This document shows, piece by piece, positions 22,771 to 32,875 of a DNA stretch of 64,000 nucleotides (the first letter of the stretch is position 1; each line of letters begins with the position of its first letter). This DNA is from Gnetum montanum (taxonomy: Eukaryota > Streptophyta > Gnetopsida > Gnetales > Gnetaceae). The notes beneath the pieces are model-generated. The model saw only the letters and a program-made list of their open reading frames with translations. It ran no database searches and was not told the origin of the DNA. The stretch spans positions 27,959 to 91,958 of the forward strand of contig MNCI01023539.1 in assembly GCA_015680685.1 (NCBI GenBank), read 5' to 3'. Both the position numbers and the translations under genes were made by a program.

Positions 22771-23474
22771 CATCTTGGAAAAAGATGGATAATCTAATCT
22801 TTGATCTAGACAAATTGTGCAAAGTAGAGTAGGACATGGTTGGCCTAGTGCTATCACTTCCTTGATGGATTGATACATTAAACAAGATAAAAAAATCAAG
22901 GATGAGGGATGAGGGAGATAATTGGAAGGAAAGGAAGGAAATGTCCCATGATTCTCGAAGAGAAAGAAATATCCCAAGGTTCTCAAAAGAGAATGAAATG
23001 TCCTAACACTATCAAAAGAGAAGGGAATGCTCCATGGTTTTCTAAAGGGAAAAGAATGGTACAAGGCTCCAGAGAGAAGGAATAAGTATCTCTAAATGTC
23101 TACACATTTGTATCACTAAAATATGTAGAGGATTTGTTTACATTTTAAGTGAGATTTTTCCCTAGGTAGAAAGGTTGATGTCATTTGTCTTAAAAATAAT
23201 AAATCTTTTCTTCCTTAAACTAGGTTGCTAGGCATGTTTAAATATTAATTAGATATCAATTTGAGTTCAACATTTTTACTTTACAATTGGTTATCCTAGT
23301 CATTGAACTTCTTATCTGTAATTTTTAGATGAACTTTAAGTTGTTCAATACCTTCAATATCTACTTTACTCTCCACATTTAAAAAAGTGCATGAACAAAG
23401 ACTTAATCTTTGATAACATCAATTCTTTCAAGTGGATGAGAGTATGGAGAGTATGACTTATTGATGATTTGATG
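22771..23474. other. Remainder of element C interior, with minisatellite
   Basis: Between element F and the second LTR of element C, the only structure I see is the minisatellite at 22941-23086. The 103-codon frame on the minus strand over it is a by-product of the repeat. Confidence 0.45.
22941..23086. repeat. Minisatellite, five units of about 29 bases
   Basis: Units begin atgtccca/atatccca/atgtccta/atgctcca/atggtaca and each ends in a purine run (agagaa..). They have diverged from one another. Confidence 0.75.
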
Positions 23475-23971
23475 GCTGCTTTCCTTTTCACATGAGGAAT
23501 GGAAGAAGTATGGAATCCTTACAAGTTTCATGCTATTTTAATTATCATATTAAAGAACTACATGGTCTTGATATCTTGTGAATCTTATATGTAGGCTTGT
23601 TGAAGAGGATTTCCCTCTCTAGCTATAGCCATTATCCTTCTCTTTAAAGAAGGGATTATAACTAGATGCATTAGAGTGGAAATGCATCTTAGTTATTTTA
23701 GGAGAATGATATCTCTACATGCTTTCTTGTTTTAGTTATGGTCATTCAGGTGTGGGTGTCTCATTGATCTTGTCGATTATATGATTACCTAAGGTGTACT
23801 TACTACCTCCATAATCTTTGAAATAACATATTGTATGAACTTATGTTATGCTTGTAAGTGTTATGATCGTTGAGCCATAGTCCATCTTAAATCCACTTTG
23901 GATCATTGGGCTACTTTTGAACTCATAGGTGGTGCTAAGTGGCACTTCTCCAAAGTAATGCCATTATAGCA
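23475..23971 (+). mobile_element. LTR, element C, 3' copy
   Basis: It aligns with 5286-5765 (blocks around aactacatgg, gcttgttg, atgcattagagt, gtgttatgatcgttgagcc). No primer site follows it, which fits a 3' LTR. The ends are approximate. Confidence 0.5.
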
Positions 23972-24287
23972 TTAATGATTTACTAAATCCTATTATTCTT
24001 TATATATTTTATAAAAATCAAAAAGCATAGATTTTTTATTGATGATATATTTTTACATACATATTGTATGTCATTTTAAGGGATCATCATTTGTATTTAT
24101 GGTAACATGCTTGTTTCTCAAGTCATAAGACTTAGTTTGAGCATGGGCAAAACTAGATGAAAAGAGATTAGGTTTTTTTCTCATCCACTAATTTTCCTAA
24201 GTTCCTACCTTTGTGAGATGAGCATTAAATCTTTAAGTGATGACTCTTTATATCCCTTATTCTATATTATTGCAAGGATGAGATTAT
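23972..24287. other. AT-rich spacer
   Basis: Nothing recognised. Confidence 0.5.
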
Positions 24288-24301
24288 CACTAACACAATG
24301 A
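24288..24301. repeat. SINE target duplication, left
   Basis: actaacacaatgaa; the partner at 24567-24580 differs at one base. Confidence 0.6.
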
Positions 24302-24566
24302 ATAATGAGGCATTAGCCAAGTAGTAAGACTATTAAATTTAGAAACTCCAAGTTATGTGTTCGATTCCAATCGATAATGTTGAGTTATGAAACTACAATT
24401 TTTACTTATGTCCGCTAAAATTCCTTGGATATATTGAACCAGTTTTAGAATTTATTTTATAAAATTTTTTATTTTTAATTTATACTTCAATGTTACCTAA
24501 TAGAATTGAAGGTGTGACCTAACGAAAGTTTCATGTTGGCTATATATCTAAGAGGTACATACCCCT
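24302..24566 (+). mobile_element. tRNA-derived SINE (candidate)
   Basis: A 265-base insertion between 14-base direct repeats (one mismatch). Near its start are a polymerase III A-box-like TAGCCAAGTAGTAAGAC (24314-24330) and a B-box-like GTTCGATTCC about 45 bases on (24359-24368), as in a tRNA gene. There is no cloverleaf acceptor pairing that I can see, so it is not a tRNA gene. The part after the tRNA head is AT-rich and unfamiliar. The long duplication fits an L1-type insertion. Confidence 0.6.
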
Positions 24567-24580
24567 ACTAATACAATGAA
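24567..24580. repeat. SINE target duplication, right
   Basis: actaatacaatgaa; pairs with 24288-24301. Confidence 0.6.
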
Positions 24581-25346
24581 AAAACCATGACACAACCATT
24601 TGATCATCCTTAGAGCATATTTAGTTTCTTGAATTTGTATATTTTAAATTACCAAATATATTAAATCCAAGAATTCATGAATAATATTATATTACAATCT
24701 AAATAAAAAATTTTAAAATCAACTAGAAATGAGTCTCTCAAGTAGGTCCAACAAGAATCCTATGAAATATCCTCACAAAATCACATAAAATAAAATAATT
24801 TATTTAATTCAATAAAGGAATATGCATCCAACAATTCATTCCTTCAGTATTTCAACATGTCAACCAAGTTCACTTAATGGTTAAATGTTTCACTCACAAG
24901 GCTCACCTTCCTAGGATACTAAATAAATGTGGTTATAACCAAATTTTCTATTCATCAAAATAAAGCTAGAAATTTCTTCTAAATAATAGGAATATATTGA
25001 AATGAAACTTTTTATTTTAGCAATATTTTCTTCCAAAACATATGCTCAAATTTGTAATAACATTTCTTTGAAGAAGCATCACTCAGCACCACTCTTAAGT
25101 CCAATATTAGGCAAGTGTTCTAGAGTGGACACATGATGGACTACACCTCAATGATCACAGCACCTATAGGCATAATATTAGTGTACATAACACATTAGTC
25201 CATAGGTTAGAATTATAGCAAGTACACCTCATGAAATTATATAAGCAACAAGATCAACGTAACACATGCATACGCATGACCATACTAGCATAAGCAACCA
25301 CATAAAAGATACTATTTCCCTAGAAGAGCTAAGATAAATTCCTACT
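24581..25346. other. AT-rich spacer
   Basis: Nothing supportable. A second weak A-box-like stretch near 24855 is discussed among the rejected items. Confidence 0.5.
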
Positions 25347-25458
25347 TGATGATGTTTGAATTAGTTGGCTATGTTGATAGACATGCATTAACATAGCCCC
25401 ATCAATGCATAAGTGTCAATGCATACTTTGATGTATTGATGTAGTCTAGTACTTTATC

Positions 25459-25467
25459 TATATAAAT
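25459..25467 (+). promoter_or_regulatory. TATA box of E5 5' LTR
   Basis: TATATAAAT just downstream of the ATGCAT cluster. Confidence 0.55.
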
Positions 25468-25502
25468 GCACATACCCACAATATATAGGATATCTTTGCT
25501 TA

Positions 25503-25507
25503 GTATC
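25503..25507. repeat. Target site duplication GTATC (left)
   Basis: Directly before TGTTGGC; repeats at 35320-35324 after GCCAACA. Confidence 0.9.
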
Positions 25508-25910
25508 TGTTGGCACATTTTGGCCACTTCATGGAACAAGTTGGCATGATAAAATTGATTAAAGGTTTTTGCAGTTTGATAGTTGGAGAAGTGGAAAGAA
25601 TTTTAGTTTGTAGAGAAAAAGAATAAGAGTTAAAATGCAGTTAACAACAGCATTCCTTTAATTTAAGGAAAAAAAATATAGGAGCACCATTCCTCAATCA
25701 AGCTTACAAGTCTCCACTGATGAGTACAGGACCACCAATGTGTTGTTCTCCCTCTATAATTATCAGCATTGCATTTCACAGGGCAACAATATAGATATAT
25801 ATATATATTATGATCCACTGGGCTTTACTGATGAATATCCTGATAATCTCAATGCCTGCTTTTCATCTTTATCACAACTAACCAAATTCTAGCAGGATTA
25901 TGAAGGAAGT

Positions 25911-26102
25911 TCAATTTCTATATGCATCATTTATATGATATAAATCTGTGTGCCCTGTAATGGAAAAGAAAAATTGGAATTCCGCATGATGCAGGAGATG
26001 CTCCGCATTATTGCAAGGGACCACAGTATGTAAACCAAATTTCACGGTACCAATTAAAGCTGAGCATAGCAATCCATTATTCCACGGTCTACTACATGAC
26101 AA
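25911..26102 (-). CDS. Small frame kept in both E4 LTRs, unidentified
   Basis: A 63-codon minus-strand frame; the protein is identical to that at 32307-32498. It has no recognised domain. On the same strand, ctttcccattacag-like sequence resembles a 3' splice site, so this may be captured exon/intron DNA rather than a gene. Confidence 0.2.
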   Translation of the reverse strand: MSCSRPWNNGLLCSALIGTVKFGLHTVVPCNNAEHLLHHAEFQFFFSITGHTDLYHINDAYRN

Positions 26103-26224
26103 GGAAGTCAGGACAAAAGAATCTTTTTCTTTTCATGTGCAAATTATCATCCTCATGGCACAACTCTAAATAATATGCACCCTAAAAAAACATTCATATA
26201 AAATGGCAGAAATGGGATTATCCA

Positions 26225-26478
26225 AGGGTCACGCTAGTGCCCTTCGTCACTAGAGTTATCATTACCACGGTGGCCATACTCCGCAATCATGCTGGTCCAG
26301 TTCATTACATTCCACTCAGGCATTTCATCGAATGCCTGCCCTACGAACTCCATTAGCTCTGATTTTGAATACATCTTGATAAAGCCTAATGCAAACAACA
26401 ACATGCTTGCGAAATCTAGATTTTCATGATCTGTGCATGAATTTGGGCACCGAGTTCCAAGTTGCAGGCAGCGTGGGG
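26225..26478 (-). pseudogene. PPR gene fragment (captured, inverted)
   Basis: On the minus strand the sequence reads ACNLELGAQIHAQIMK, then after a frameshift FIKMYSKSELMEFVGQAFD, EMPEWNVMNWTSMIAEYG. These are the typical phrases of plant PPR proteins of the PLS class (..LG.QIHAQ.., ..MYSK.., ..AFDEMPE.NV..WTSMIA.YG). PPR proteins bind organelle RNA. This piece lacks start, end and the other repeats and cannot encode a working protein. A second PPR piece lies on the opposite strand at 27020-27095. Confidence 0.8.
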
Positions 26479-26479
26479 T

Positions 26480-26640
26480 GGCTTCTCAGACTTGCCCAAC
26501 CAGCGCACTCTTCTGGAGATGGCCCTGTGGCCCTACACGAGCCTCACTGAGGGCAACATCATCACAGTGCACCATGGCCTTGCCCAGTACGACCTTCGTG
26601 TTCTGGAGCTCAGACCCACCTTTGTCATAAACGTGCACGT
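26480..26640 (+). pseudogene. UFD1-domain gene fragment (captured)
   Basis: An open frame reads FSDLPNQRTLLEMAL, then SLTEGNIITVHHGLAQYDLR and VLELRP. This is the second half of the UFD1 substrate-binding domain. The HGxxxYxLRVLELxP version resembles the plant UFD1 plus zinc-finger protein called PRLI-interacting factor K more than classical UFD1. In the parent, the domain binds ubiquitinated substrates with the CDC48 ATPase. The match ends at INV, where a possible intron start follows, which suggests capture from DNA or unspliced RNA. It is a single exon piece and not functional. Confidence 0.6.
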
Positions 26641-26840
26641 ATCTTGCTTGAGCATTACCTCTCCAATATTCCTATACCTGGGGTGGATGAATGCAATAAA
26701 GAAGGAGATATTTTGTGTTTGAAAGCTTAATCTAGCCTTATATTCGCTTTGGTTGCTCCCTCGAAATGCTTGTTGGAACATAGGATAGAGGTGGGTTAAA
26801 TTGTGAATTTGACAACTAGAAGAAGAACTATGGAAATCGG

Positions 26841-26966
26841 TTCTCTTACAGAGACATCAGCGAAGCCACTGGAGGATTCAACATCAACAAGCTGCTGGGT
26901 TCCAACATCCTAGCCTCCATATACTGGGGCACTCTCAGAGATGGCACATGGTGGCAGCAACTGAAC
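26841..26966 (+). pseudogene. Receptor-like kinase N-lobe fragment (captured)
   Basis: Forty-two codons without a stop read FSYRDISEATGGFNINKLLG, then LASIYWGTLRDGT. Leucine-rich-repeat receptor kinases have (I/S)SYREISEATGGF followed by the glycine-rich ATP loop LLGSGSFGSVYKGTL.DGT. Here the loop has lost its glycines (GSNILAS), and the downstream catalytic lysine and all later kinase motifs are absent. It is a captured piece of one exon. Confidence 0.75.
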
Positions 26967-27019
26967 ACCACACAGCAACATTACCAGACGCAATGGTAGG
27001 GCCTTGTTTTGTGGTGGCG

Positions 27020-27095
27020 GTTGATATATGGTTCAGGCCTGATGCCTTCACATTCGGAGGCGTTCTTAAAACATGCGCAGGAATCAGAGATCAAT
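27020..27095 (+). pseudogene. PPR gene fragment (captured, direct)
   Basis: It reads FRPDAFTFGGVLKTCAGIRD, the hallmark of a PPR repeat (PD.FTF..VLK.CA). In PPR genes this phrase lies directly before the ..LELG.QIHAQ.. phrase found inverted at 26225-26478. The two pieces may therefore come from one gene broken and inverted during or after capture. Confidence 0.7.
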
Positions 27096-27350
27096 CGCTT
27101 GCTGCCAGTTGGTTATCAAGGAAGGAAGAATCGGTTACCAAGAGATGACGTAAAGGATGTGTTGCTAATTGAAGCACCTCCTGTAATAGCGCCAGGTAAC
27201 AACCACCATATTTGAATTTCTTTTTCCAGTGAATGTCACTTTTCCAAGGAAGCCGACAACAAATTTTACGTGGATATCAAGCCAGCATCAAGTGCAAATA
27301 CATATAATTTAATTATACAAGCATCGTATGGTGTGCTTAATCTACACTAA
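27060..27350 (+). pseudogene. Unidentified cargo frame (E4 5' LTR copy)
   Basis: It corresponds to the longer frame at 33405-33746. Here a TGA interrupts at 27213-27215 where the other copy has CAA. Confidence 0.35.
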
Positions 27351-27589
27351 GGTAAATGTTGAATTACATTCTTAGTACCGCCTGTTCATGAGAATTACTA
27401 GGGCTTAATGATATTTAATAATTAAAATCCTAAATAAAAATAAAATGACAATTGTATGGAGCGTTATAGTATGGATATCTTAGCTTTATTTCTTAAAATT
27501 ACTGTTTAGGTTGTGACTTATGAAAGAAATATTTGAAGTTTGTAAAGACACATGCCAATGTTAGCATGATTTTCTCCTAACTTCATGTA

Positions 27590-27670
27590 TAAGTTATAAC
27601 TTCCTAACTTGTTGGGCAAGTAATATCTCCTAACTTGTTGGGCAAGTTATAACGTCCTTACTTGGGAAAG
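27590..27670 (+). repeat. Short tandem repeat upstream of the E4 TATA box
   Basis: Two near-identical units with tcctaacttgttgggcaagt and partial third units with ttataact. The same repeat is at 33985-34065 in the 3' LTR, and a reduced version lies before 3958. Enhancer-like position. Confidence 0.55.
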
Positions 27671-27715
27671 AAGTTACCCAAGATATTTTGTAATACCTAA
27701 CTACCTATGAGACCC

Positions 27716-27725
27716 TATAAAAAGG
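27716..27725 (+). promoter_or_regulatory. TATA box of E4 5' LTR
   Basis: TATAAAAAGG; also at 34113-34122 and 3958-3967. Transcription of the element should start about 30 bases on. Confidence 0.75.
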
Positions 27726-28943
27726 CCTCAAGGATTAGAAGGATATATGACACTTGGGATCACACTCGGGGTCTTGGAGGAAGATTGTAAAGAAGAAATT
27801 TTGAAAGATTACTTATAAGATGACTTGTTAAAGAAAACATTTCAGCCTCTTTGTTATAGTCCTATGAGTTATGTTTATTATTTTTTATTTTGTTTAAATT
27901 TTTTAGCTAGTGATTTAGATAGTATCATGCTTGGCAAGTAATTTTGGGATTTTTAGATTGCTCTTATTGTTCTTGTTGCACGATAGAAAATTTCTATTAA
28001 AATTTTGCCATAGAAGAGCTTGTGTTTGAAAGCCTTAGGAGCATTTTAGTAGTGAATTTTATTATTATGCAATTTATAAGAACCACTATTGAGATTTTTG
28101 TAAGAGAGCTTCCACATGTAGTCAAGCTATTGAACAATTCAATAGTCAAGAGGGTTCAGAAAATCTTTGGTATTTTGATAGGACCAGAATAGCTTCTTTT
28201 ATCTTTAAAGTAGATCTCCGTGGTATTTTAATCAAAAATTTTCAAGTCTTTTGAAGGTTCTGTTAAATGCCATTGTTGACATCCATTATCTAGCCAAAAT
28301 AGAGTCTGGTACGTGATAGTTTACACAGCAATTTTTTTTTTGGTAGCATAGTAGGATTGTCTTGAAGAAATAGCTTATTTGAGCCTTGGAAGTTTAAACA
28401 ATCCGTAGTTATTGAATTTGGGATAGCTTTATCATGAAGTGTTTACTTGCGTCATTTTACCTTGTTCAAACATTTGAGATCTTTACACAAATCTGCTTTC
28501 TTTTTCTCTTCTTTCTATTTTCATTGAATATCACTCTATTTCTAATTTTCTTGTGGAACTATCTCTTTCTCTGGGGAAAATTAGAAGTAGATTCCCAGAG
28601 TTGTGCTCAAATGTTTTTGCAAAACTTTATTTGTTACAAGTAGGTATTATAAGAATCGCATAAACTAAGCAATTGAACAGAATAGGAACTCTCAACAACT
28701 CACAGTACTTTGCAAAGTTGGTTGAATCTCTTTAAGATAAGTCATTTATAGTTTTACACACAACCCAATTGTTTCATTTTTCACAACAGCACACCGCAAC
28801 AGCACACACACATACTCACATTAACTACTGAGTCTATTTGGAGGTATCTGGGCCTTGGTGTTGCCAGAGACCAACAAGCACCTAAATTCTGTTCGAGGAC
28901 ACTCGTTGGCGATTGCATCCCAAACAGTCGCCAATAGTTCTTT

Positions 28944-28960
28944 TGGCACTAGAAGGAGGG
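28944..28960 (+). other. E4 primer binding site
   Basis: TGGCACTAGAAGGAGGG, eight bases after the LTR. The copy at 7232 has TGGCGC, so a G-to-A change has occurred here. Confidence 0.65.
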
Positions 28961-29061
28961 ATGAAAATTTAACCTCTAAGTTCATAAGCCTTATAATTAT
29001 AGCACATCAACAATTCTTTGTTACTATAAGGGCTTAAAAAATTAAATACTATTTTTAGTTC

Positions 29062-31167
29062 ATGACCAAGAAGATTGATAGTTTGGAAAATTTAAAAGTT
29101 TCAAAAGATATTCTTGATTCTAAGACTGATTCTTCATCAGAAGAAGAACAAAAGAAAGTTTTTGAATTGGGAACAAGTAGTGGAATGAAAACTAGAAGAT
29201 CAAGAAGATCACCCATTATATCTAGTTTATCAATTTATAAGAGAAGATCTAGAAAGTCTAAGAGTTCAACTATTCAAAGGAATAGGATGGCAAATCCTTG
29301 GCAAAGAGTTACACCATTAGGATTTCAAAATTACAATGATATTCCTAAGGTAGTTTACAAATATTTGCCTGAGCCTTTCATTCCTGGAAAAGCTTATTTA
29401 GCTGAAGAATATATTCACATGTTTGAGTTAGCTTTAGCTCATGCAAATATTCAACATCAAGATCAAGCTTGTAGGTTGTTTGTATCAAATTTAAAGGATA
29501 TGGCTCAGATTTGGTATTCGAACTTACCAAGTAATAGTATTACAAGTTGGGATGACATGAAGAATTTTTTCTTAGCCCAGTTTGGTAATCAATTAGATCA
29601 ACAACAACTATACTATGGGCTGATACAAGCTAAGCAAGGAGTTAAAGAGTCAATTAGAGATTTTAACATCAAGTTTCAATGAATTTGTGGACTCTTTCAA
29701 AGACAATATAGACCATCAGAAGAAATGCTTAAAGAAACTTATCTTAAGGCTGTCAACCCCAACATTTCAATTTGGTTAAGGAGAACTCCAAACTTAACTA
29801 CACTAAATGACTACTTTAGTGAAGCTATACAGTAAGAAAAATAGTTGAATTTGAATCCTGAAGAAAATATTGCAATTCAAAAAAGAGAAGAAAGAGTTAT
29901 GATTCCTATGCAAGATTTTGCTCAATTTAAAGCTTTACCAGGTCCATCTCATGTTAAGATAGATAAAGAACATGAAAGAGTAAAATCTGAAAAAAGACAA
30001 TTAATGAAAGATATGTCTAACAAAACAGTGAAGCTTGAAAAAGCCTTGGCAAGAGTTAATATCAAGGAAGAAAGGAAAAATAGAAAGCATAAACATCAAG
30101 ACACTAAGTTAGCAGAAGATGAGGATGAAAGTAACCTTATTATGTCCAACTTTCTTGATATTGAATCTGATAATGAGTTATCTAGTGTTCATTATGCAAG
30201 TTAATCTTCTAGCAATGGATCTAGCGATACTTCTTCTCTATCAAGTTCTGAAGAAGATATGTCTTTAGATAAAGAATGTAATAATAATGAGGAAAATGGA
30301 TATATTCTTCGATGAAAAGAAAGATTAACTACTTCTAGACCCCCAAATGTTATTACTAATCCATCTACTAAGAGAAAATATTTTGAGCCAAATAGAAGAG
30401 ATAAGAATAAAGGTAAAGACAATTAAGTGGAGCAAAGAACTCCAAATCAGTGTTTTAATAAATGGATAAAGAAACCAAGCTTTATTGGTGATGGAGAGTA
30501 TGATTTGATTGAAGACCTTAAACATGTCAAGGCCAATATTAGCTTTTACTAGTTGCTTCAAATAGGAGATCAACAAAGAAAGGCTTTAGAGTTCACTAAA
30601 GGTAAAAGGAGAGTTAGAGAATCAGAGTTAAGTTATGTGTCTAATAATGATGAGAAATTAAAGACCTTGTATGGTTGTATTCCTAATAAGGAAGCTCCTC
30701 CTTTCTTTTTGACAATGAAATTAAAGAATAAATACTTACACAATTGTTTGATTTATTTTGGAGCTACATCTACTATAATGGCATTGCCTGTATGTAAGAA
30801 ACTTGGTTTGATTCCTGAAAAATCAAATAAAAAGATTGTTCAAGTGGATAAAAGTAGAGTGAAGATTGTGGGTCAATTACCAAATTTCCTATTGGAAATT
30901 GCTTCTGAACCCCATGTCAGAAGTAGAGTAACTATTCAAGTGGCAGATATACCAGATTCGCATAGTCTCTTATTGAGTAGAAGTTGGAGCAAGAATTTCT
31001 CAAGTTACATATCAATAGATTATTCTCACATGTGGCTACCTTGGAAAGGAGAACCAAATCAAATATACATATATAGTGAACCTTTGATGATTGATAACAT
31101 TACTTCAAATGGAAAAAGTAAAATGGTTGAAAAAGGAGATGTTGAAAACAAAATTTGTACACTCTAA
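29062..31167 (+). pseudogene. E4 gag-protease frame with stops, protease inactive
   Basis: One reading frame runs from ATG 29062 to 31167, broken by about seven stops (the first TGA at 29680). Gag: a basic N-terminal part, then the gag core with MAQIWYSNLPSNSITSWDDM, FFLAQFGNQ and FNIKFQ (about codons 145-206). A coiled-coil-like charged region follows at 29845-30130. Next come a serine/acidic stretch and a YDLIEDLKHVKANISF segment, which in plant gypsy elements precedes the protease. Protease: CLIYFGATSTIM at about 30745-30780, where D-S-G should stand. The catalytic aspartate is Y and the serine is F, so it is dead. A later LLLSRSW (the usual LLGRPW) is kept. There is no polymerase downstream. 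Confidence 0.8.
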
Positions 31168-31700
31168 GAAAATTATAGTTCTGAAAAAGAACAATCAAAG
31201 AAGATGGATTTTGGGAGAATAATGAGGAAGCCTTTCATTCCTTATGTGATGAGATGTTACCCAGAACATGTGTTAAAGGCTCACTTGAAAGCTAGAGCAT
31301 GTGGAGCACCTAAAGAGTGTCCTTTTATGGCTTGGTTGGCTGATGAATTCTCATTCCTCACAAGAATCAAATATTTGGGGACAATATCAAAATTGCACCC
31401 AAGAAGAGGAAAGTGGAGAAGAGCAACCAATCAATGAAGATTCATGGGAAGAAGCCTTTGTGTCCCAAGAAAAAGAAGAAGGACCCAATTGGGAAGAATA
31501 GAAGAATTCATCTGAGAAAGAAGATGAGAAGATTGCTGAAAAAAAATCTCAAGAAGATCAAGTTGAAAGCTCCAGCAAGCCAGAAAAAAATAGAACAGCC
31601 TTCATCACGTCAAAAATTACCTATGAGAAAGTTAGAGATGAGGATTCCTACCAAAGTAACCCTCACAATTTTATTCCCATCTCAAGAATAGTCCATGAAT
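31168..31700 (+). pseudogene. Acidic frame after E4 protease
   Basis: A different frame from gag-pro reads YQNCTQEEESGEEQPINEDS and, after one stop, a lysine/glutamate-rich part ending ISRIVHE. It has no known domain. It may be the remnant of the linker that led into polymerase in an autonomous ancestor. Confidence 0.35.
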
Positions 31701-31883
31701 AAAGGACTTGATAATGTACAGTTTATTATTTTTTTTAGGAATGAGGTTTTTATACCACCAAACCTTATGTTTGATGGGAATTTTCCTCCAAAAAGATTTA
31801 TCTGTTTAGCTGTAAAAATTCAATAAAATTTTCAGTACAGTTCAGTTTTAAAATGGGGCTTGCATAAATTTCTTTAAGCTTTT

Positions 31884-31897
31884 AAAGGGGGTAGAAA
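31884..31897 (+). other. E4 polypurine tract
   Basis: aaagggggtagaaa directly before TGTTGGC. Confidence 0.8.
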
Positions 31898-32306
31898 TGT
31901 TGGCACATTTTGCCCATTTCATGGAATAGGTTGGCATGATAAAATTGATTAAAGGTTTTTGCAATTTGATAGTTAGAGAAGTGGAAATAATTTCAGTTTG
32001 TAAAGAAAAAGAATAAGAGTCAAAATGCAGATAACAACAGCATTCCTTTAATTTAAGGAAAAACAATATAGGAGCACCGTTCCTCAATCAAGCTTACAAG
32101 TCTCCACTAATGAGTACAGGACCACCAATGTGTTGTTCTCCCTCTATAATTATCAGCATTGCATTTCACAAGGCAACAATATAGATATATATATATATAT
32201 ATATTATGATCCACTAGGCTTTACTGATGAATATCCTGATAATCTCAATGCCTGCTTTTCATCTTTATCACAACTAACCAAATTCTAGCAGGATTATGAA
32301 GGAAGT

Positions 32307-32498
32307 TCAATTTCTATATGCATCATTTATATGATATAAATCTGTGTGCCCTGTAATGGAAAAGAAAAATTGGAATTCCGCATGATGCAGGAGATGCTCC
32401 GCATTATTGCAAGGGACCACAGTATGTAAACCAAATTTCACGGTACCAATTAAAGCTGAGCATAGCAATCCATTATTCCACGGTCTACTACATGACAA
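32307..32498 (-). CDS. Small frame kept in both E4 LTRs, unidentified
   Basis: Same 63-residue product as 25911-26102. Confidence 0.2.
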   Translation of the reverse strand: MSCSRPWNNGLLCSALIGTVKFGLHTVVPCNNAEHLLHHAEFQFFFSITGHTDLYHINDAYRN

Positions 32499-32620
32499 GG
32501 AAGTCAGGACAAAAGAATCTTTTTCTTTTCATGTGCAAATTATCATCCTCATGGCACAACTCTAAATAATACGCGCCCTAAAAAACCATTCATATAAAAT
32601 GGGAGAAATGGGATTATCCA

Positions 32621-32874
32621 AGGGTCACGCTAGTGCCCTTCGTCACTAGAGTTATCATTACCACGGTGGCCATACTCCGTAATCATGCTGGTCCAGTTCA
32701 TTACATTCCACTCAAGCATTTCATCGAATGCCTGCCCTACGAACTCCATTAGCTCTGATTTTGAATACATCTTGATAAAGCCTAATGCAAACAACAACAT
32801 GCTTGCGAAATCTAGATTTTCACGATCTGTGCATGAATTTGGGCACCGAGTTCCAAGTTGCAGGCAGCGTGGGG
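32621..32874 (-). pseudogene. PPR gene fragment, inverted (3' LTR copy)
   Basis: Same content as 26225-26478. The QIHAQ phrase here reads QIHAQIVKI. Confidence 0.8.
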
Positions 32875-32875
32875 T

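Larger units (their letters stand above)
25347..25507 (+). mobile_element. LTR, family D copy b, left part (E5 5' LTR)
   Basis: It starts TGATGATG, carries three ATGCAT motifs (about 25385-25430) and a TATA box at 25459-25467, then is cut by element E4. The rest of the LTR resumes at 35325. The R region across the cut (ctcctgtagtttt.. to ..catagtgtgg) matches the minus strand of 63620-63540 in the complete family D LTR. This shows that E4 landed inside this LTR. Confidence 0.65.
25508..28936 (+). repeat. E4 5' LTR
   Basis: Three zones can be seen. The front backbone (25508-25650) is shared with 2353-2640. The cargo zone (about 25650-27390) holds host gene pieces. The back backbone (27390-28936) has the TATA box and R/U5. 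The last bases read CCAATA, a C-to-T change from CCAACA. Confidence 0.9.

Noticed and set aside
24302-24380. A functional tRNA gene
   Set aside because: A- and B-box-like motifs are present, but I see no acceptor or anticodon stem pairing.
24850-24930. A second SINE or tRNA-like head (ccaagttcacttaatggtt..)
   Set aside because: No B-box at tRNA spacing and no flanking duplication.
25796-25812. (TA)n run as a separate element
   Set aside because: Simple length variation between the two E4 LTRs (the 3' copy is longer).
26462-26722. A working UFD1-domain gene
   Set aside because: One partial domain only, no start or end, and embedded in both LTRs of a retrotransposon.
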